From: Corynebacterium tuberculostearicum
GTDB lineage: Bacteria; Actinomycetota; Actinomycetes; Mycobacteriales; Mycobacteriaceae
Assembly (NCBI RefSeq): GCF_016127015.1
Contig: NZ_CP065972.1
Coordinates: 1,550,001 to 1,614,000, forward strand
DNA length: 64,000 nt
Reading direction: 5' to 3'
A program made the position numbers and the translations under genes. This document shows positions 33,542 through 41,722 of this stretch, one piece after another. Positions within the stretch are counted from its first letter, which is position 1. Each line of letters starts with the position of its first letter. The notes under the pieces were generated by a model. The model was not told where the DNA came from, searched no databases, and saw only the letters and a list, made by a program, of their open reading frames with translations.

Positions 33542-34698
33542 TAATCCATCCTTCTAATAACGGTCATCGTGGCGACCGGGGCAAGCAACTCATTAGCACG
33601 GGCAACGGCCGACTGCAGGCGCATCCGATCCTTTTGCGACCATTTGTCAAAAGCGGTGTCATACTTTTCATCGAATTCACCGGCGATCTTGTCGAGCTCA
33701 TCCAGCTGGTCATAGATTGGCGCGGTATCCAACCCACGGCCCTCAACGAGGGAGCGGACGGCATCCAGTGTCAGCCGAGTGGAAGTAACATCGCCGCGCA
33801 GCGCGGTGGGCAGAGCATGAGCGCCGAAGTCACGCTCGCCACGCATGTCGAAGCGCTCAAATTCCTCCATCACCTCGTGGGTGCGCAGGCCGTAATCGGG
33901 TGCGGGAATGGCGAAGTGGGAGGTCTCGAGGGCACGGGCGGTTTTATCGACGGCGTCGGCAAGCGCGCGGGCAGGCTTGGCCGCATCCTTGACAGGACGC
34001 TTGGACCACAGCAGCTTTTCAACCTCCGCGTACCCCTCCAAGTCCGGCCCAGGCCACATTTCGCTGGAATCGTCGAAGGAGCGGTAGGTCTCGAGATAAT
34101 CGAGGTAGGCCGCTCGGGCGGTGGGACGGTCTTTAGAGGTGGCATCGGCAAGAGCATGAGCCTTTTTCTGCAGCTCAGGAACGCGTTTTTTCTGCTCAGC
34201 TGCCTGCTGGATAGCAACGGCTGCGACCTCGCGGTCAGTAATAGGAACCATCTTGGGGGCTTCGGTGAAGGTGGAACCAGTGACCGTGAAATCATCAGAC
34301 TTCACGGCCGAATCATTGTGGAAGACACAGGTGAGGTGGTAGGTGCCGTCCTGCAGCTTCGGGGCCCACGCGCGCTTGGCTGGAGTACCCACGCGCTCTA
34401 GAACTTGGTAGGCATTGCCCGCATCGTCTGCAACGTAGACGGTAAGCGCCAGTCCAGAGGTGTTATAGACCTTCCACTCCGCTTGCCTCTGGACTTTGTC
34501 GGGGGTAGGGCACGAATACACGTCGCGCACATTTAGCTGCGGTTCTTTCGGCTTCGCGCTTTTGCTTGTCGACGGCGCCGCCGACTGCGAGTCTCGGGAG
34601 CTGGAGCCGAAGGAGCTTAGGGAGCTTTGGGCTACAGCATTTGGGGATACGGCCGCGATAGCAAGCACCGCGGCCGTGGCGATGTGGAAGGTCTTCAT
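33541..34698 (-). CDS. efeO: EfeO-like imelysin domain iron-uptake protein
   Basis: A secreted 385-residue protein with a Sec signal peptide ending near AVAQ (residue 24). After a Ser/Lys linker comes a cupredoxin-like N-terminal domain (about 50-150) and an imelysin (M75) helical domain (about 170-385). In most EfeO proteins the imelysin motif reads HxxE; here the equivalent segment GYAEVEKLLW has Ala in place of His, so metal binding may differ. It lies 3 bp after the phosphoesterase gene and overlaps efeB by one base. No ferrous permease gene (efeU) is in the unit. Confidence 0.82.
   Translation of the reverse strand: MKTFHIATAAVLAIAAVSPNAVAQSSLSSFGSSSRDSQSAAPSTSKSAKPKEPQLNVRDVYSCPTPDKVQRQAEWKVYNTSGLALTVYVADDAGNAYQVLERVGTPAKRAWAPKLQDGTYHLTCVFHNDSAVKSDDFTVTGSTFTEAPKMVPITDREVAAVAIQQAAEQKKRVPELQKKAHALADATSKDRPTARAAYLDYLETYRSFDDSSEMWPGPDLEGYAEVEKLLWSKRPVKDAAKPARALADAVDKTARALETSHFAIPAPDYGLRTHEVMEEFERFDMRGERDFGAHALPTALRGDVTSTRLTLDAVRSLVEGRGLDTAPIYDQLDELDKIAGEFDEKYDTAFDKWSQKDRMRLQSAVARANELLAPVATMTVIRRMD
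33952..33964 (+). repeat. Iterated 13-mer, copy 4 (in efeO)
   Basis: Exact copy, antisense to efeO, read there as Leu-Ala-Asp-Ala. A weaker relative (GGCATCGGCAAGA) lies at 34141-34153 in the same gene. Confidence 0.75.
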
Positions 34699-34701
34699 GG
34701 G

Positions 34702-36666
34702 TTAGAACGGGAGGTTAGGCAGTGGTGGGAGCTTGAAATCCTGCAGCTTTTTCAGGTCCAGGCCGGGGTGGCCATTCATGTACCAAGCTACGATGCCAGC
34801 GCCTACTCCTAGGGCAGTAAGGATGGCCGCAATGACGCCGCCCTTGGAAGAACCAGCAGAAGAATTGGAGCCCGAGTCGGCAGGCTTGTTCGTGTCAGGC
34901 CGCGGCTTGGACTCTTGGTACAACTTAGTGATGGAAGGCACGCCCTGTTCAGTAACCTTCGGGTCATTCATGTCCTCAACAACGTCCTTGAGGTTAGTGC
35001 CAGCGCGAGAGGAATTATCCACCTTTTCGATAGATGCGTAATCCTTAGCAACGGTGCCATCGGTCTCGTTCAGGAAGAGCTTCGGTGCCTTCTCGCCGGC
35101 GTTGAAGTCGAACATGTTGTTCAGCTCTCCGGCACGCTCGTCAAAGGCGATTCCACCCAGGCGGCCGAGGCCCCAATTGTCCTGGATGAACTTAGTGACG
35201 GAGGTCTGCTCGGTGTAGGTGGAATCGATGTGATTGGTCTTTGCGTACGGGGAAATGACCAACAGAGGCTGGCGGGTGCCTGGACCGCACTGGCCATGCT
35301 TATCGCCGGCGACGCCGACCTTCGCTGCGGCAGCGGTACAGATTTCCTTATCCTGGTGCGGATCGTTAGAACCGTTTAGGATTTCTGGGGCTTTGTGGTC
35401 ATACCAGCCGTCGGAATCATCGTAGGCGATGACCACTGCGGTGGAGTCCCACTCTGGGGAGTTCTGCAGCTCGTTGATGTAGTGAGTAATGAAAGCCTGC
35501 TCGTCTAACGGATTGGAGTAGCCGGCGTGGCCGTCCTGGTAGTTCGCGGCCTTCAAGAACGACACGGCCGGCAGATTGCCCTGTTCGACTGCGGTGTCGA
35601 AATCCTTCAAGTCGTACTGATGGTTGGCACGATCGGTCTTGCCAATCATGTCATCGCTCGACGGCGCCAAATGGTGCGGATTCGCGGTGGAAGCGTAGTA
35701 CTGGAACGGCTGGTGGTGCGGGTTATAGTCCGTCTTGTTCTGGCCGGTCAGCGTGGTGTGGGAGGCGCCGCAGCGTGCGCGAGCGTCGTCTGTAGCTTCC
35801 TCGGTTGGCCGGAAGCCGCCTTGGAACCAGCCCCAAGTGACGTCCTTGTCATTGAGCTGGTCACCGATGTTCTTGGAGTGCATCGCGGTGACCTGGTTGG
35901 TGCCGGCGGAAGAGTTATTCGAGCAGTCGTCGTAAAGCGGATCTGGGTCGCCGACAACAGTGGCGGTCTTGCCATCTTCGGATACCCCAGCGAGGGCGTG
36001 GTTCTTGCCAGGTTCGATCTTCTTTTGCTCACCAGTGGCTGGGTCATGCATGGTCCCGCCGGCCACAGTTCCGGAAATCAGATTCAGTGCTCCAGGGGTG
36101 GATGGGCCGAAGATGGTGGAGTAGCTATTGTCGTTCATCGCGAAGTTCTGCGCATAGTTCCACATACCGGTGACGGTATTGCCGTCGTAGTAACCCATGG
36201 TCATGCCTGGCACGGCGTAGTAACCGTTGGAGGATTTATCGATGTCGGTAGACACGGTCTCTGGGAACTTGTCCATCTTGCCGCCGTTGTACGCGGCCTG
36301 CTCATCGCCGTAGTGGTGATTCTGATCCGTGGTGACAGCGTGGTCTGGCCCGATGCGGAAGGGCTTGACGGAGTTGGGGTTCTTCTCCCCCATTACGCCA
36401 TCGTTTTCGAGGTTGTTTGCTTTAGGGGTGTCCTTTTTGGCAGTGAACTTTGGGGCTTCTTTATCGCTGCCCTGCAGCTTCTCGCCGTCCTTGTTTAAGG
36501 CATTCGGATAGGTTCCGAAGTAGTGATCGAAGGAGATATTCTCCGAGTAAATGACTACAACGTGTTCAATCGGGGTGGTGGTGGCCGCCTGGGCGATGCC
36601 GGGGACGAGTGAAGTGGTGGCGGCTGCGGTAGCACAGACGGCCACAGCGCGAGAGCGAAGCTTCAT
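34702..36666 (-). CDS. Secreted membrane-anchored phosphoesterase
   Basis: A 654-residue protein of the phosphoesterase (phospholipase C/acid phosphatase) family. A signal peptide ends near GIAQA (residue 27). The family motif SENISFDHYFGTYP follows at about residue 41, and conserved regions include NHHYGDEQ near 116, SGTVAGG near 198 and AYDDSDGWYDHKAP near 415. A Ser/Asn/Gly-rich spacer (about 595-615) leads to one C-terminal membrane helix and a short tail, so it should be held at the cell surface. It is the first gene of a unit with efeO (3 bp gap) and efeB. GGTTGGA precedes the ATG. Substrate unknown. Confidence 0.85.
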   Translation of the reverse strand: MKLRSRAVAVCATAAATTSLVPGIAQAATTTPIEHVVVIYSENISFDHYFGTYPNALNKDGEKLQGSDKEAPKFTAKKDTPKANNLENDGVMGEKNPNSVKPFRIGPDHAVTTDQNHHYGDEQAAYNGGKMDKFPETVSTDIDKSSNGYYAVPGMTMGYYDGNTVTGMWNYAQNFAMNDNSYSTIFGPSTPGALNLISGTVAGGTMHDPATGEQKKIEPGKNHALAGVSEDGKTATVVGDPDPLYDDCSNNSSAGTNQVTAMHSKNIGDQLNDKDVTWGWFQGGFRPTEEATDDARARCGASHTTLTGQNKTDYNPHHQPFQYYASTANPHHLAPSSDDMIGKTDRANHQYDLKDFDTAVEQGNLPAVSFLKAANYQDGHAGYSNPLDEQAFITHYINELQNSPEWDSTAVVIAYDDSDGWYDHKAPEILNGSNDPHQDKEICTAAAAKVGVAGDKHGQCGPGTRQPLLVISPYAKTNHIDSTYTEQTSVTKFIQDNWGLGRLGGIAFDERAGELNNMFDFNAGEKAPKLFLNETDGTVAKDYASIEKVDNSSRAGTNLKDVVEDMNDPKVTEQGVPSITKLYQESKPRPDTNKPADSGSNSSAGSSKGGVIAAILTALGVGAGIVAWYMNGHPGLDLKKLQDFKLPPLPNLPF

Positions 36667-36924
36667 GAAAAATCCAACCTTGGTCGAGAATTAGCGGGGC
36701 AGGTCGAAAGTGGCTGTGGCTCACCGGCGAGTCATCGGTCGCTTTCGAGTCGAGATTTAACGCCGCTAAAACATAAACCGCAACTAGTTAAAAAGGGCGC
36801 CCCAGCCGAGAGGACGCCCTAAAGGGGCAGCTCACCTTGAAATTTTTGACGGCCGCACCCCGGGGGTTGTTAACGAAGAATTAAGAATCTATTTGGATTC
36901 GCTTTGCCAATAGGGGGTGCGAGG
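36667..36924. other. Intergenic region upstream of the phosphoesterase-efeOB unit
   Basis: About 260 bases containing the leader of the phosphoesterase operon and the lepA terminator. An imperfect hairpin (GGCTCACCGGCGAGTC, about 36719-36734) lies in the likely 5' leader. I see neither a clear DtxR box nor a convincing -35/-10 pair. Confidence 0.4.
36788..36820 (-). terminator. Terminator after lepA
   Basis: AGGGCG (36794-36799) pairs with CGCCCT (36815-36820); on the minus strand the stem is followed by TTTTTAA. Confidence 0.65.
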
Positions 36925-38775
36925 TTAATCGTCGGCGTCGGTAGACAGCGCGGCCACGAAGGCCTCCTGCGGCACCGAGACGGAGCCCAGCGTCTTCATG
37001 CGCTTCTTACCGGCCTTCTGCTTCTCCAGCAGCTTGCGCTTACGGGAGATATCGCCGCCGTAACACTTGGCCAGCACGTCCTTGCGCATAGCGCGGATGT
37101 TTTCGCGGGCGATGATCTTCGAGCCGATAGCCGCCTGGACGGGCACCTCGAACTGCTGGCGCGGGATGAGCTCTTTGAGCTTCTTGGTCATCTTATTGCC
37201 GTACCACTGGGCGGAATCGCGGTGGACGATGGCGGAGAAGGCATCGACGGGGTCACCGTTGAGCAAAATGTCGACCTTTACCAAGTCCGCGAGCTGCTCG
37301 CCGGCCTCTTCATAGTTCAGCGAAGCGTAGCCCTTGGTGCGGGACTTGAGCATATCGAAGAAGTCGAAGATGATTTCGCCGAGCGGCATGGTGTAGCGCA
37401 GCTCCACGCGGTCCTCGGAAAGGTAGTCCATGCCGCCCATCTGGCCGCGCTTGGACTGACACAGCTCCATGGTGGGGCCGACGAATTGCTCGGGCACGAT
37501 GACGGTCATCTTCACCACGGGCTCATAGACCTCGTTAAGTTTTCCTTCCGGCCAGTCAGACGGGTTATGGACCCACTTTTCCTCGCCGTCTTCAGCCACC
37601 ACTCGGTAGGTCACGGAAGGCGCGGTGGAAATCAGGTCGAGGCCAAACTCACGCTCCAAGCGGTCGCGGGTGATTTCCATGTGCAAAAGTCCCAAGAAGC
37701 CGCAGCGGAAACCAAAGCCGAGGGCGACGGAGGTTTCGGGCTCGAAGGTTAAGGAGGCGTCGTTAAGCTGCAGCTTTTCCAGGGCATCGCGCAGGTCCGG
37801 GAAGTCGGCCTGGGAGATGGGGAAAAGGCCGGAGTAGACCATCGGGTCCGGATCCTTGTAGCCCTTGAGTGGGGTCTCGGCGCCGCCGTTGGACCAGGTG
37901 ACGGTATCGCCCACCTTGGTCTCGCGGACGTCCTTTACGCCGGTAATGAGGTAGCCCACCTCGCCCGGGCCCAAACCCTCGCACTTTTGCATTGTGGGCG
38001 AGACGATGCCGATTTCCAACAGCTCGTGGTTGGCGTTGGTTGACATCATGGTGACCTTCTGGCGCGGGGTGAGCTTGCCGTCCACCATGCGGATATAGGT
38101 GACAACGCCGCGGTAGGTGTCGTAGACGGAGTCAAAAATCATGGCGCGGGCCGGCGCATCGGTGTCGAATTCAGAAGACGGCGGCGGCACTAGCTCGCAG
38201 ACCTTGTCCAGCAGCTCGACGACGCCCTCGCCGGTCTTGCCCGACACGCGCAGCACCTCTTCCGGCTCGCAGCCGATGATATTGGCGATTTCCAGCGCGT
38301 ATTTTTCCGGATCGGCGGCCGGCAGGTCGATTTTATTGAGGACCGGGATGATTTCCAGGTCGTTTTCCATCGCCAGGTAGAGGTTGGCGAGGGTTTGGGC
38401 TTCGATGCCCTGGGCGGCATCGACAAGCAGGATGGCGCCTTCACACGCCTCGAGGGCACGGGAGACCTCGTAGGTAAAGTCCACGTGGCCGGGGGTGTCG
38501 ATCATCTGTAGGACGATCTGCTCCCCCTGCGCGGTGCCGGACTGGGGCACCCAGGGCAGGCGCACGTTCTGCGCCTTAATGGTGATGCCGCGCTCGCGCT
38601 CGATGTCCATATTATCGAGGAACTGATCACGCATATCGCGCTCCGCAACCACCTTGGATAGCTGCAGGATGCGGTCCGCCAGCGTCGACTTGCCGTGGTC
38701 GATGTGAGCAATAATGCAGAAGTTTCGGATTCGGGCGGGATCCGTAAACGTCGTGGCCGCAAAGTTTTCAGACAT
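36925..38775 (-). CDS. lepA: Elongation factor 4 (ribosome back-translocase)
   Basis: A translational GTPase acting on the ribosome, 616 residues, the standard length. The N-terminal G domain has P-loop AHIDHGKST near residue 22, DTPGHVDF near 95 and NKID near 150; the LepA-specific C-terminal region includes [17 protein letters not shown] near residue 585. The start at 38775 (MSENFAATT) is chosen because TATTGT lies 6 nt upstream as in leaderless genes; the longer open frame only shadows the PemK-like gene on the other strand. It shares an 18-bp promoter gap with that gene. Confidence 0.95.
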   Translation of the reverse strand: MSENFAATTFTDPARIRNFCIIAHIDHGKSTLADRILQLSKVVAERDMRDQFLDNMDIERERGITIKAQNVRLPWVPQSGTAQGEQIVLQMIDTPGHVDFTYEVSRALEACEGAILLVDAAQGIEAQTLANLYLAMENDLEIIPVLNKIDLPAADPEKYALEIANIIGCEPEEVLRVSGKTGEGVVELLDKVCELVPPPSSEFDTDAPARAMIFDSVYDTYRGVVTYIRMVDGKLTPRQKVTMMSTNANHELLEIGIVSPTMQKCEGLGPGEVGYLITGVKDVRETKVGDTVTWSNGGAETPLKGYKDPDPMVYSGLFPISQADFPDLRDALEKLQLNDASLTFEPETSVALGFGFRCGFLGLLHMEITRDRLEREFGLDLISTAPSVTYRVVAEDGEEKWVHNPSDWPEGKLNEVYEPVVKMTVIVPEQFVGPTMELCQSKRGQMGGMDYLSEDRVELRYTMPLGEIIFDFFDMLKSRTKGYASLNYEEAGEQLADLVKVDILLNGDPVDAFSAIVHRDSAQWYGNKMTKKLKELIPRQQFEVPVQAAIGSKIIARENIRAMRKDVLAKCYGGDISRKRKLLEKQKAGKKRMKTLGSVSVPQEAFVAALSTDADD

Positions 38776-38793
38776 ACGTCTACAATAGTCGAC
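38776..38793. promoter_or_regulatory. Bidirectional promoter for lepA and the PemK-like gene
   Basis: The 18 bp between the two start codons contain overlapping -10 boxes: TACAAT on the plus strand (38781-38786, 7 nt from its ATG) and TATTGT on the minus strand (38782-38787, 6 nt from its ATG). Both transcripts would be leaderless and the same duplex would be melted for each. Confidence 0.6.
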
Positions 38794-39330
38794 ATGAAAA
38801 GCGGCATGCTCACCCGTCTGCGCCAGGCGCTGGGAATCAGCGAGCGCGAGCCAATAGACACCGGCCTGAGCCGCATTAATTCCCGGTTGGGGCTGGATAG
38901 GTCGGATGAGTTCCACGAGCCGCGCAAGGCCGCCGATATCCAGGTCGAGGCCACCGCTTCCCACCCCCGGTCCATATTTTTCACCCCCGATATGGACGGC
39001 CAGGCTGATTCCGGCGAGGTGGTCTGGGTGTGGGTACCGGCCGAAGGCAAGCAGGCGCCACCGCGCGAGCGCGCCATTTTGGTCGTCGGCCGCACCCGCA
39101 CCACGGTGATGGGTTTGCTTATCTCCCCCAACCCAAAGCACGCGCTTGACGACGCCTGGCTGGAAATCGGCTCCGGCGAGTGGGACGAATCCGGCTGCGA
39201 TTGCTGGGTGCGCCTCGACCGTCTGCTCGAGGTGTCCGAGGAGCAGGTGCGCCGGCAAGGCACGCTTTTTCCGGAACGCAGGTTCGAACGAATCGCGAAT
39301 AGGTTGCGGGCGCGCTATCACTGGGCCTAG
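38794..39330 (+). CDS. PemK/MazF-like protein
   Basis: A 178-residue protein whose second half fits the PemK/MazF fold: [14 protein letters not shown] near 71, [22 protein letters not shown] near 91, and a C-terminal helix [15 protein letters not shown]. In toxin-antitoxin systems such proteins cleave mRNA, but no antitoxin gene lies beside it, and a similar gene next to lepA is conserved in mycobacteria and corynebacteria as far as I recall, so a housekeeping role is likely. The N-terminal 45 residues are extra. An alternative ATG is at 38806. Confidence 0.7.
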   Translation: MKSGMLTRLRQALGISEREPIDTGLSRINSRLGLDRSDEFHEPRKAADIQVEATASHPRSIFFTPDMDGQADSGEVVWVWVPAEGKQAPPRERAILVVGRTRTTVMGLLISPNPKHALDDAWLEIGSGEWDESGCDCWVRLDRLLEVSEEQVRRQGTLFPERRFERIANRLRARYHWA

Positions 39331-39584
39331 CCGCCGCGCGGCCGGCGGATAGGGAGCCAGCAGCCCGGGAGACGGCAGCCGCGGGGAGGGTTTTGGCAGG
39401 TCGAGTTCTGTACTGCTATTGTGTGTTGGTTACTTACTTGCCGGGCGCGCTGGTCGGGGCGGGCAGGACCTTGGGTTCGCTCTTCGAATACCAGCGCCGA
39501 GCGCCAGTGATTGCTGGCCGCGGGAGTAGTCCGAGTAGGTCGGTTTCTATGTCAATCACTTTCGATTACTAAGAGGTATTTTTC
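39331..39584. other. Intergenic region with the rpsT promoter and long leader
   Basis: About 250 bases. After the PemK-like stop is a GC-rich inverted repeat (CCGCCG/CGGCGG) without a T run. The rpsT promoter at 39393-39422 leaves a leader of about 155 nt, GC-rich and probably structured, that could carry translational control. Confidence 0.5.
39393..39422 (+). promoter_or_regulatory. rpsT promoter
   Basis: TTGGCA (39393-39398), an 18-bp spacer, then TATTGT (39417-39422). This is one of the few recognisable -35/-10 pairs in the window. Confidence 0.5.
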
Positions 39585-39848
39585 ATGGCAAATATCAAGT
39601 CCAAGCAGAAGCGCGTTATCACCAACGAGAAGGCACGTCGCCGCAATAAGGGCGTTCGCTCCGCCGTCCGCACCGAGATCCGCAAGTTCCGCGAGACCGT
39701 TGCCGCTGGCGATAAGGCTGCTGCTGAGAAGCAGCTGCGCGTGGCATCCCGCGCCCTGGACAAGTCCGTGTCCAAGGGTGTCTTCCACCGCAACACCGCA
39801 GCCAACAAGAAGTCCGGCATGGCTTCCGCGTTCAACAAGATGGACTAA
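39585..39848 (+). CDS. rpsT: 30S ribosomal protein S20
   Basis: An 87-residue, very basic helical protein that binds 16S rRNA early in 30S assembly. The start [11 protein letters not shown] and the [18 protein letters not shown] region are typical, and the C-terminal half has the usual [16 protein letters not shown] is well placed before the ATG. Codon use is strongly biased, as expected for a ribosomal protein. It has its own promoter and terminator, so it is monocistronic. Confidence 0.97.
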   Translation: MANIKSKQKRVITNEKARRRNKGVRSAVRTEIRKFRETVAAGDKAAAEKQLRVASRALDKSVSKGVFHRNTAANKKSGMASAFNKMD

Positions 39849-39866
39849 GAGCCATTGCACAGATCA

Positions 39867-39905
39867 TCCCCCGGTCGCACTCTACGGAGCGCGCCGGGGG
39901 ATTTT
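39867..39905 (+). terminator. rpsT terminator
   Basis: TCCCCCGG (39867-39874) pairs with CCGGGGGA (39894-39901), followed by TTTT. Confidence 0.85.
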
Positions 39906-39966
39906 CTTGGCCCACTTTAGGCCGCGGAACCAGCAGGCAAGGCCGAGCGGGACTTAAGCGGGGTGC

Positions 39967-40545
39967 TTAGGCCAGTTCGTCGTTGAAATAGTCTTCGAAG
40001 ATGACGCCGGCGTTGCGGAAGGCGTCGGCAAGCGAAGTGCCGCCGCGGGTTTCCACGAAGGTCTCGAAGGCGGTCAGGAACTGGATGTAGATGATGTTAA
40101 CGGTCGGCGTGAGCCGCGGATCGGAGGACTTCCAGCCCTCGCGGGCCTGCACAGCCTGGCGGACGCGCTGAATGATGCGGCCATTGCGCTGGCAGTACAG
40201 GGCACGCAGTTTCGTGTCCTTAGCCAGCGCCTCGGCCGTGAGCTGAGAAATTTCGGGAAAAAACTCATCGCCTACGGCACGGTTAAACTCGGCCATGGCT
40301 ATGATTTCGGAATCTTCGCGCAGGCTTCCGGTAGGCAAGCCAGCGGCGAAGTTTTGGAATTGGTTCTCCACTTCCTCCGACATTTCGGGGCCTAAAACCG
40401 CCGATTCTTTGTCTTTTATGTAATTAAAAAGCGTACGGCGGGAAACGCCCACTTTGTGGGCGAGCTCCTCCATGGTGAACCCGTCATAACCATTCTCGAT
40501 AACGAGGTTGAGCGCAGCGACTCGGATTTTTGATATACGCGGCAT
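39967..40545 (-). CDS. TetR-family regulator
   Basis: A 192-residue regulator with an N-terminal helix-turn-helix (ALNLVIENGYDGFTMEELAHKVGVSRRTLFNYIKDKE, about residues 11-47) and a helical ligand-binding domain. AGAAAGGGG lies before the ATG. It is divergent from the methyltransferase gene with 334 bp between; a TTTGT-CT-ACAAA palindrome next to its likely -10 box may be its own operator. Whether it controls the restriction-modification genes is unknown. The ligand-binding part is not similar to a regulator I can name. Confidence 0.85.
   Translation of the reverse strand: MPRISKIRVAALNLVIENGYDGFTMEELAHKVGVSRRTLFNYIKDKESAVLGPEMSEEVENQFQNFAAGLPTGSLREDSEIIAMAEFNRAVGDEFFPEISQLTAEALAKDTKLRALYCQRNGRIIQRVRQAVQAREGWKSSDPRLTPTVNIIYIQFLTAFETFVETRGGTSLADAFRNAGVIFEDYFNDELA
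40021..40033 (+). repeat. Iterated 13-mer, copy 5 (in the TetR gene)
   Basis: Exact copy, antisense to the TetR-family gene, read there as Leu-Ala-Asp-Ala. Confidence 0.75.
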
Positions 40546-40617
40546 GAATGCCCCTTTCTGTCCCGACGCTCTACAAGCTTCAGTATCTTTTCTTTCTCCC
40601 AGAGAACTTGTGAGGAA

Positions 40618-40636
40618 ATTCTATTTTGTCTACAAA
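40618..40636 (-). promoter_or_regulatory. Candidate TetR operator and -10 box
   Basis: The palindrome TTTGT-CT-ACAAA (40625-40636) lies directly upstream of TAGAAT on the minus strand (40618-40623). A repressor bound there would block the regulator's own promoter. Confidence 0.35.
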
Positions 40637-40864
40637 CTAAGGGATTTTGAGGCGATTTTATTACCTTATATTCGGTCAGGGAAACCACCATGCGCGCCAT
40701 GGAAATTCCCCGCCGGTGCGTCTGCACATTTTCGCCCGTCATGGCACTATTTGGGAAAACTGTGACGCTAGACAACCAAAGACGCTAAGCCCGCCCGGCC
40801 GCGCGCCCGATTTATCCGATCGCGCGTTCGAAAGCCCGATGGTGCTCGTGTCCAGTGGGGCGGC

Positions 40865-40870
40865 TAAGAT
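40865..40870 (+). promoter_or_regulatory. -10 box of the leaderless methyltransferase gene
   Basis: TAAGAT ends 9 nt before the ATG at 40880, without a ribosome binding site. Confidence 0.4.
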
Positions 40871-40879
40871 GAGTCAACG

Positions 40880-41722
40880 ATGAAAAACGTTAAGCCACTG
40901 GTCAAATGGGCGGGCGGGAAGCGCCAGCTCTTGCCGCATATCCACGCCGCCCTGCCGGCGGATGCCCCGCGGCGTTTTTATGAACCCTTCATCGGTGGCG
41001 GCGCGGTGCTTTTCTCTCTCGAGCCAGCCAGAGCACGGGTCAACGATCTCAATGGTGAACTCATCAACCTCTATGAGGTGGTGCGCGACGGCGTCGATGA
41101 GCTCATTGCCGAGCTCGCGGGCTATCCCAATGAGACAGAGTTTTTCTATGCGCTGCGCGCAGCGGACCGGGATGCCCAGCGGTTTGCCGCCCTCTCCCCC
41201 GTCGAGCGCGCCGCGCGGACGTTGTACCTCAACCGCACCTGCTATAACGGCCTGTATCGCGTGAACGCGGCGGGGCAATTCAACGCGCCGTTTGGGCGTT
41301 ATAAGAATCCCACCATCTGCGATGAAGGCACGCTGCGCGCGGTCCACCGGTATTTTGCGGATAATGATGTGGCCTTCTCGCAGGGCGATTTCGCCGCAGC
41401 GGTGGCAGAGGCACGCGAAGGAGACTTTGTGTACTTCGACCCTCCCTATGACCCGGTGAACGTGACGAGCTCGTTTACCGGCTACCAAAAGGGCGGCTTT
41501 GACAGAACGGAGCAAGAGCGGCTCAAAGAGGTCTGCGATGACTTGGATAGGCGCGGGGTGAAGTTCCTCTTGTCGAATTCAGCTACCGATTTCATCCGGG
41601 AGCTGTACGCGGACTATGAAGTAGGCATCGTGGGGGCGACGCGGGCGATTAACTCCGTTGGCTCGAGGCGGGGCAAGGTCGACGAAGTCCTGGTGCGCAA
41701 TTACGAGGTTCGCGGTGACTAG
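40880..41722 (+). CDS. Dam-family DNA adenine N6-methyltransferase
   Basis: A 280-residue alpha-type methyltransferase (Dam/DpnM group) that moves a methyl group from S-adenosylmethionine to adenine in DNA. Motif X WAGGKRQLLP (10-19), motif I YEPFIGGGAVLF (34-45) and catalytic motif IV DPPY (187-190) are in the expected order. Family members usually modify GATC; the true target must be measured. The next gene starts 8 bp inside its 3' end and encodes a nuclease, so this is the protective half of a type II restriction-modification system inserted between rpsT and the lysE-holA block. Confidence 0.9.
   Translation: MKNVKPLVKWAGGKRQLLPHIHAALPADAPRRFYEPFIGGGAVLFSLEPARARVNDLNGELINLYEVVRDGVDELIAELAGYPNETEFFYALRAADRDAQRFAALSPVERAARTLYLNRTCYNGLYRVNAAGQFNAPFGRYKNPTICDEGTLRAVHRYFADNDVAFSQGDFAAAVAEAREGDFVYFDPPYDPVNVTSSFTGYQKGGFDRTEQERLKEVCDDLDRRGVKFLLSNSATDFIRELYADYEVGIVGATRAINSVGSRRGKVDEVLVRNYEVRGD

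Larger units (their letters stand above)
40546..40879. other. Divergent intergenic region between the TetR gene and the R-M system
   Basis: 334 bases. The half next to the TetR gene (about 40600-40680) is AT-rich and holds a candidate operator and a TAGAAT -10 box; the half next to the methyltransferase holds its -10 box. No open frame here is convincing. Confidence 0.5.

Noticed and set aside
39281..39297. GGTTCGAACGAATC, resembling a tRNA T-arm
   Set aside because: It is inside the PemK-like coding sequence and no acceptor stem or other tRNA parts are present.
38776..39321. Upstream extension of the lepA frame by 182 codons
   Set aside because: The extra sequence is antisense to the PemK-like gene, has no family similarity, and a leaderless start fits at 38775.
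38794..39330. Calling the PemK-like gene a toxin of a toxin-antitoxin module
   Set aside because: No antitoxin reading frame is adjacent, and the neighbour is lepA.
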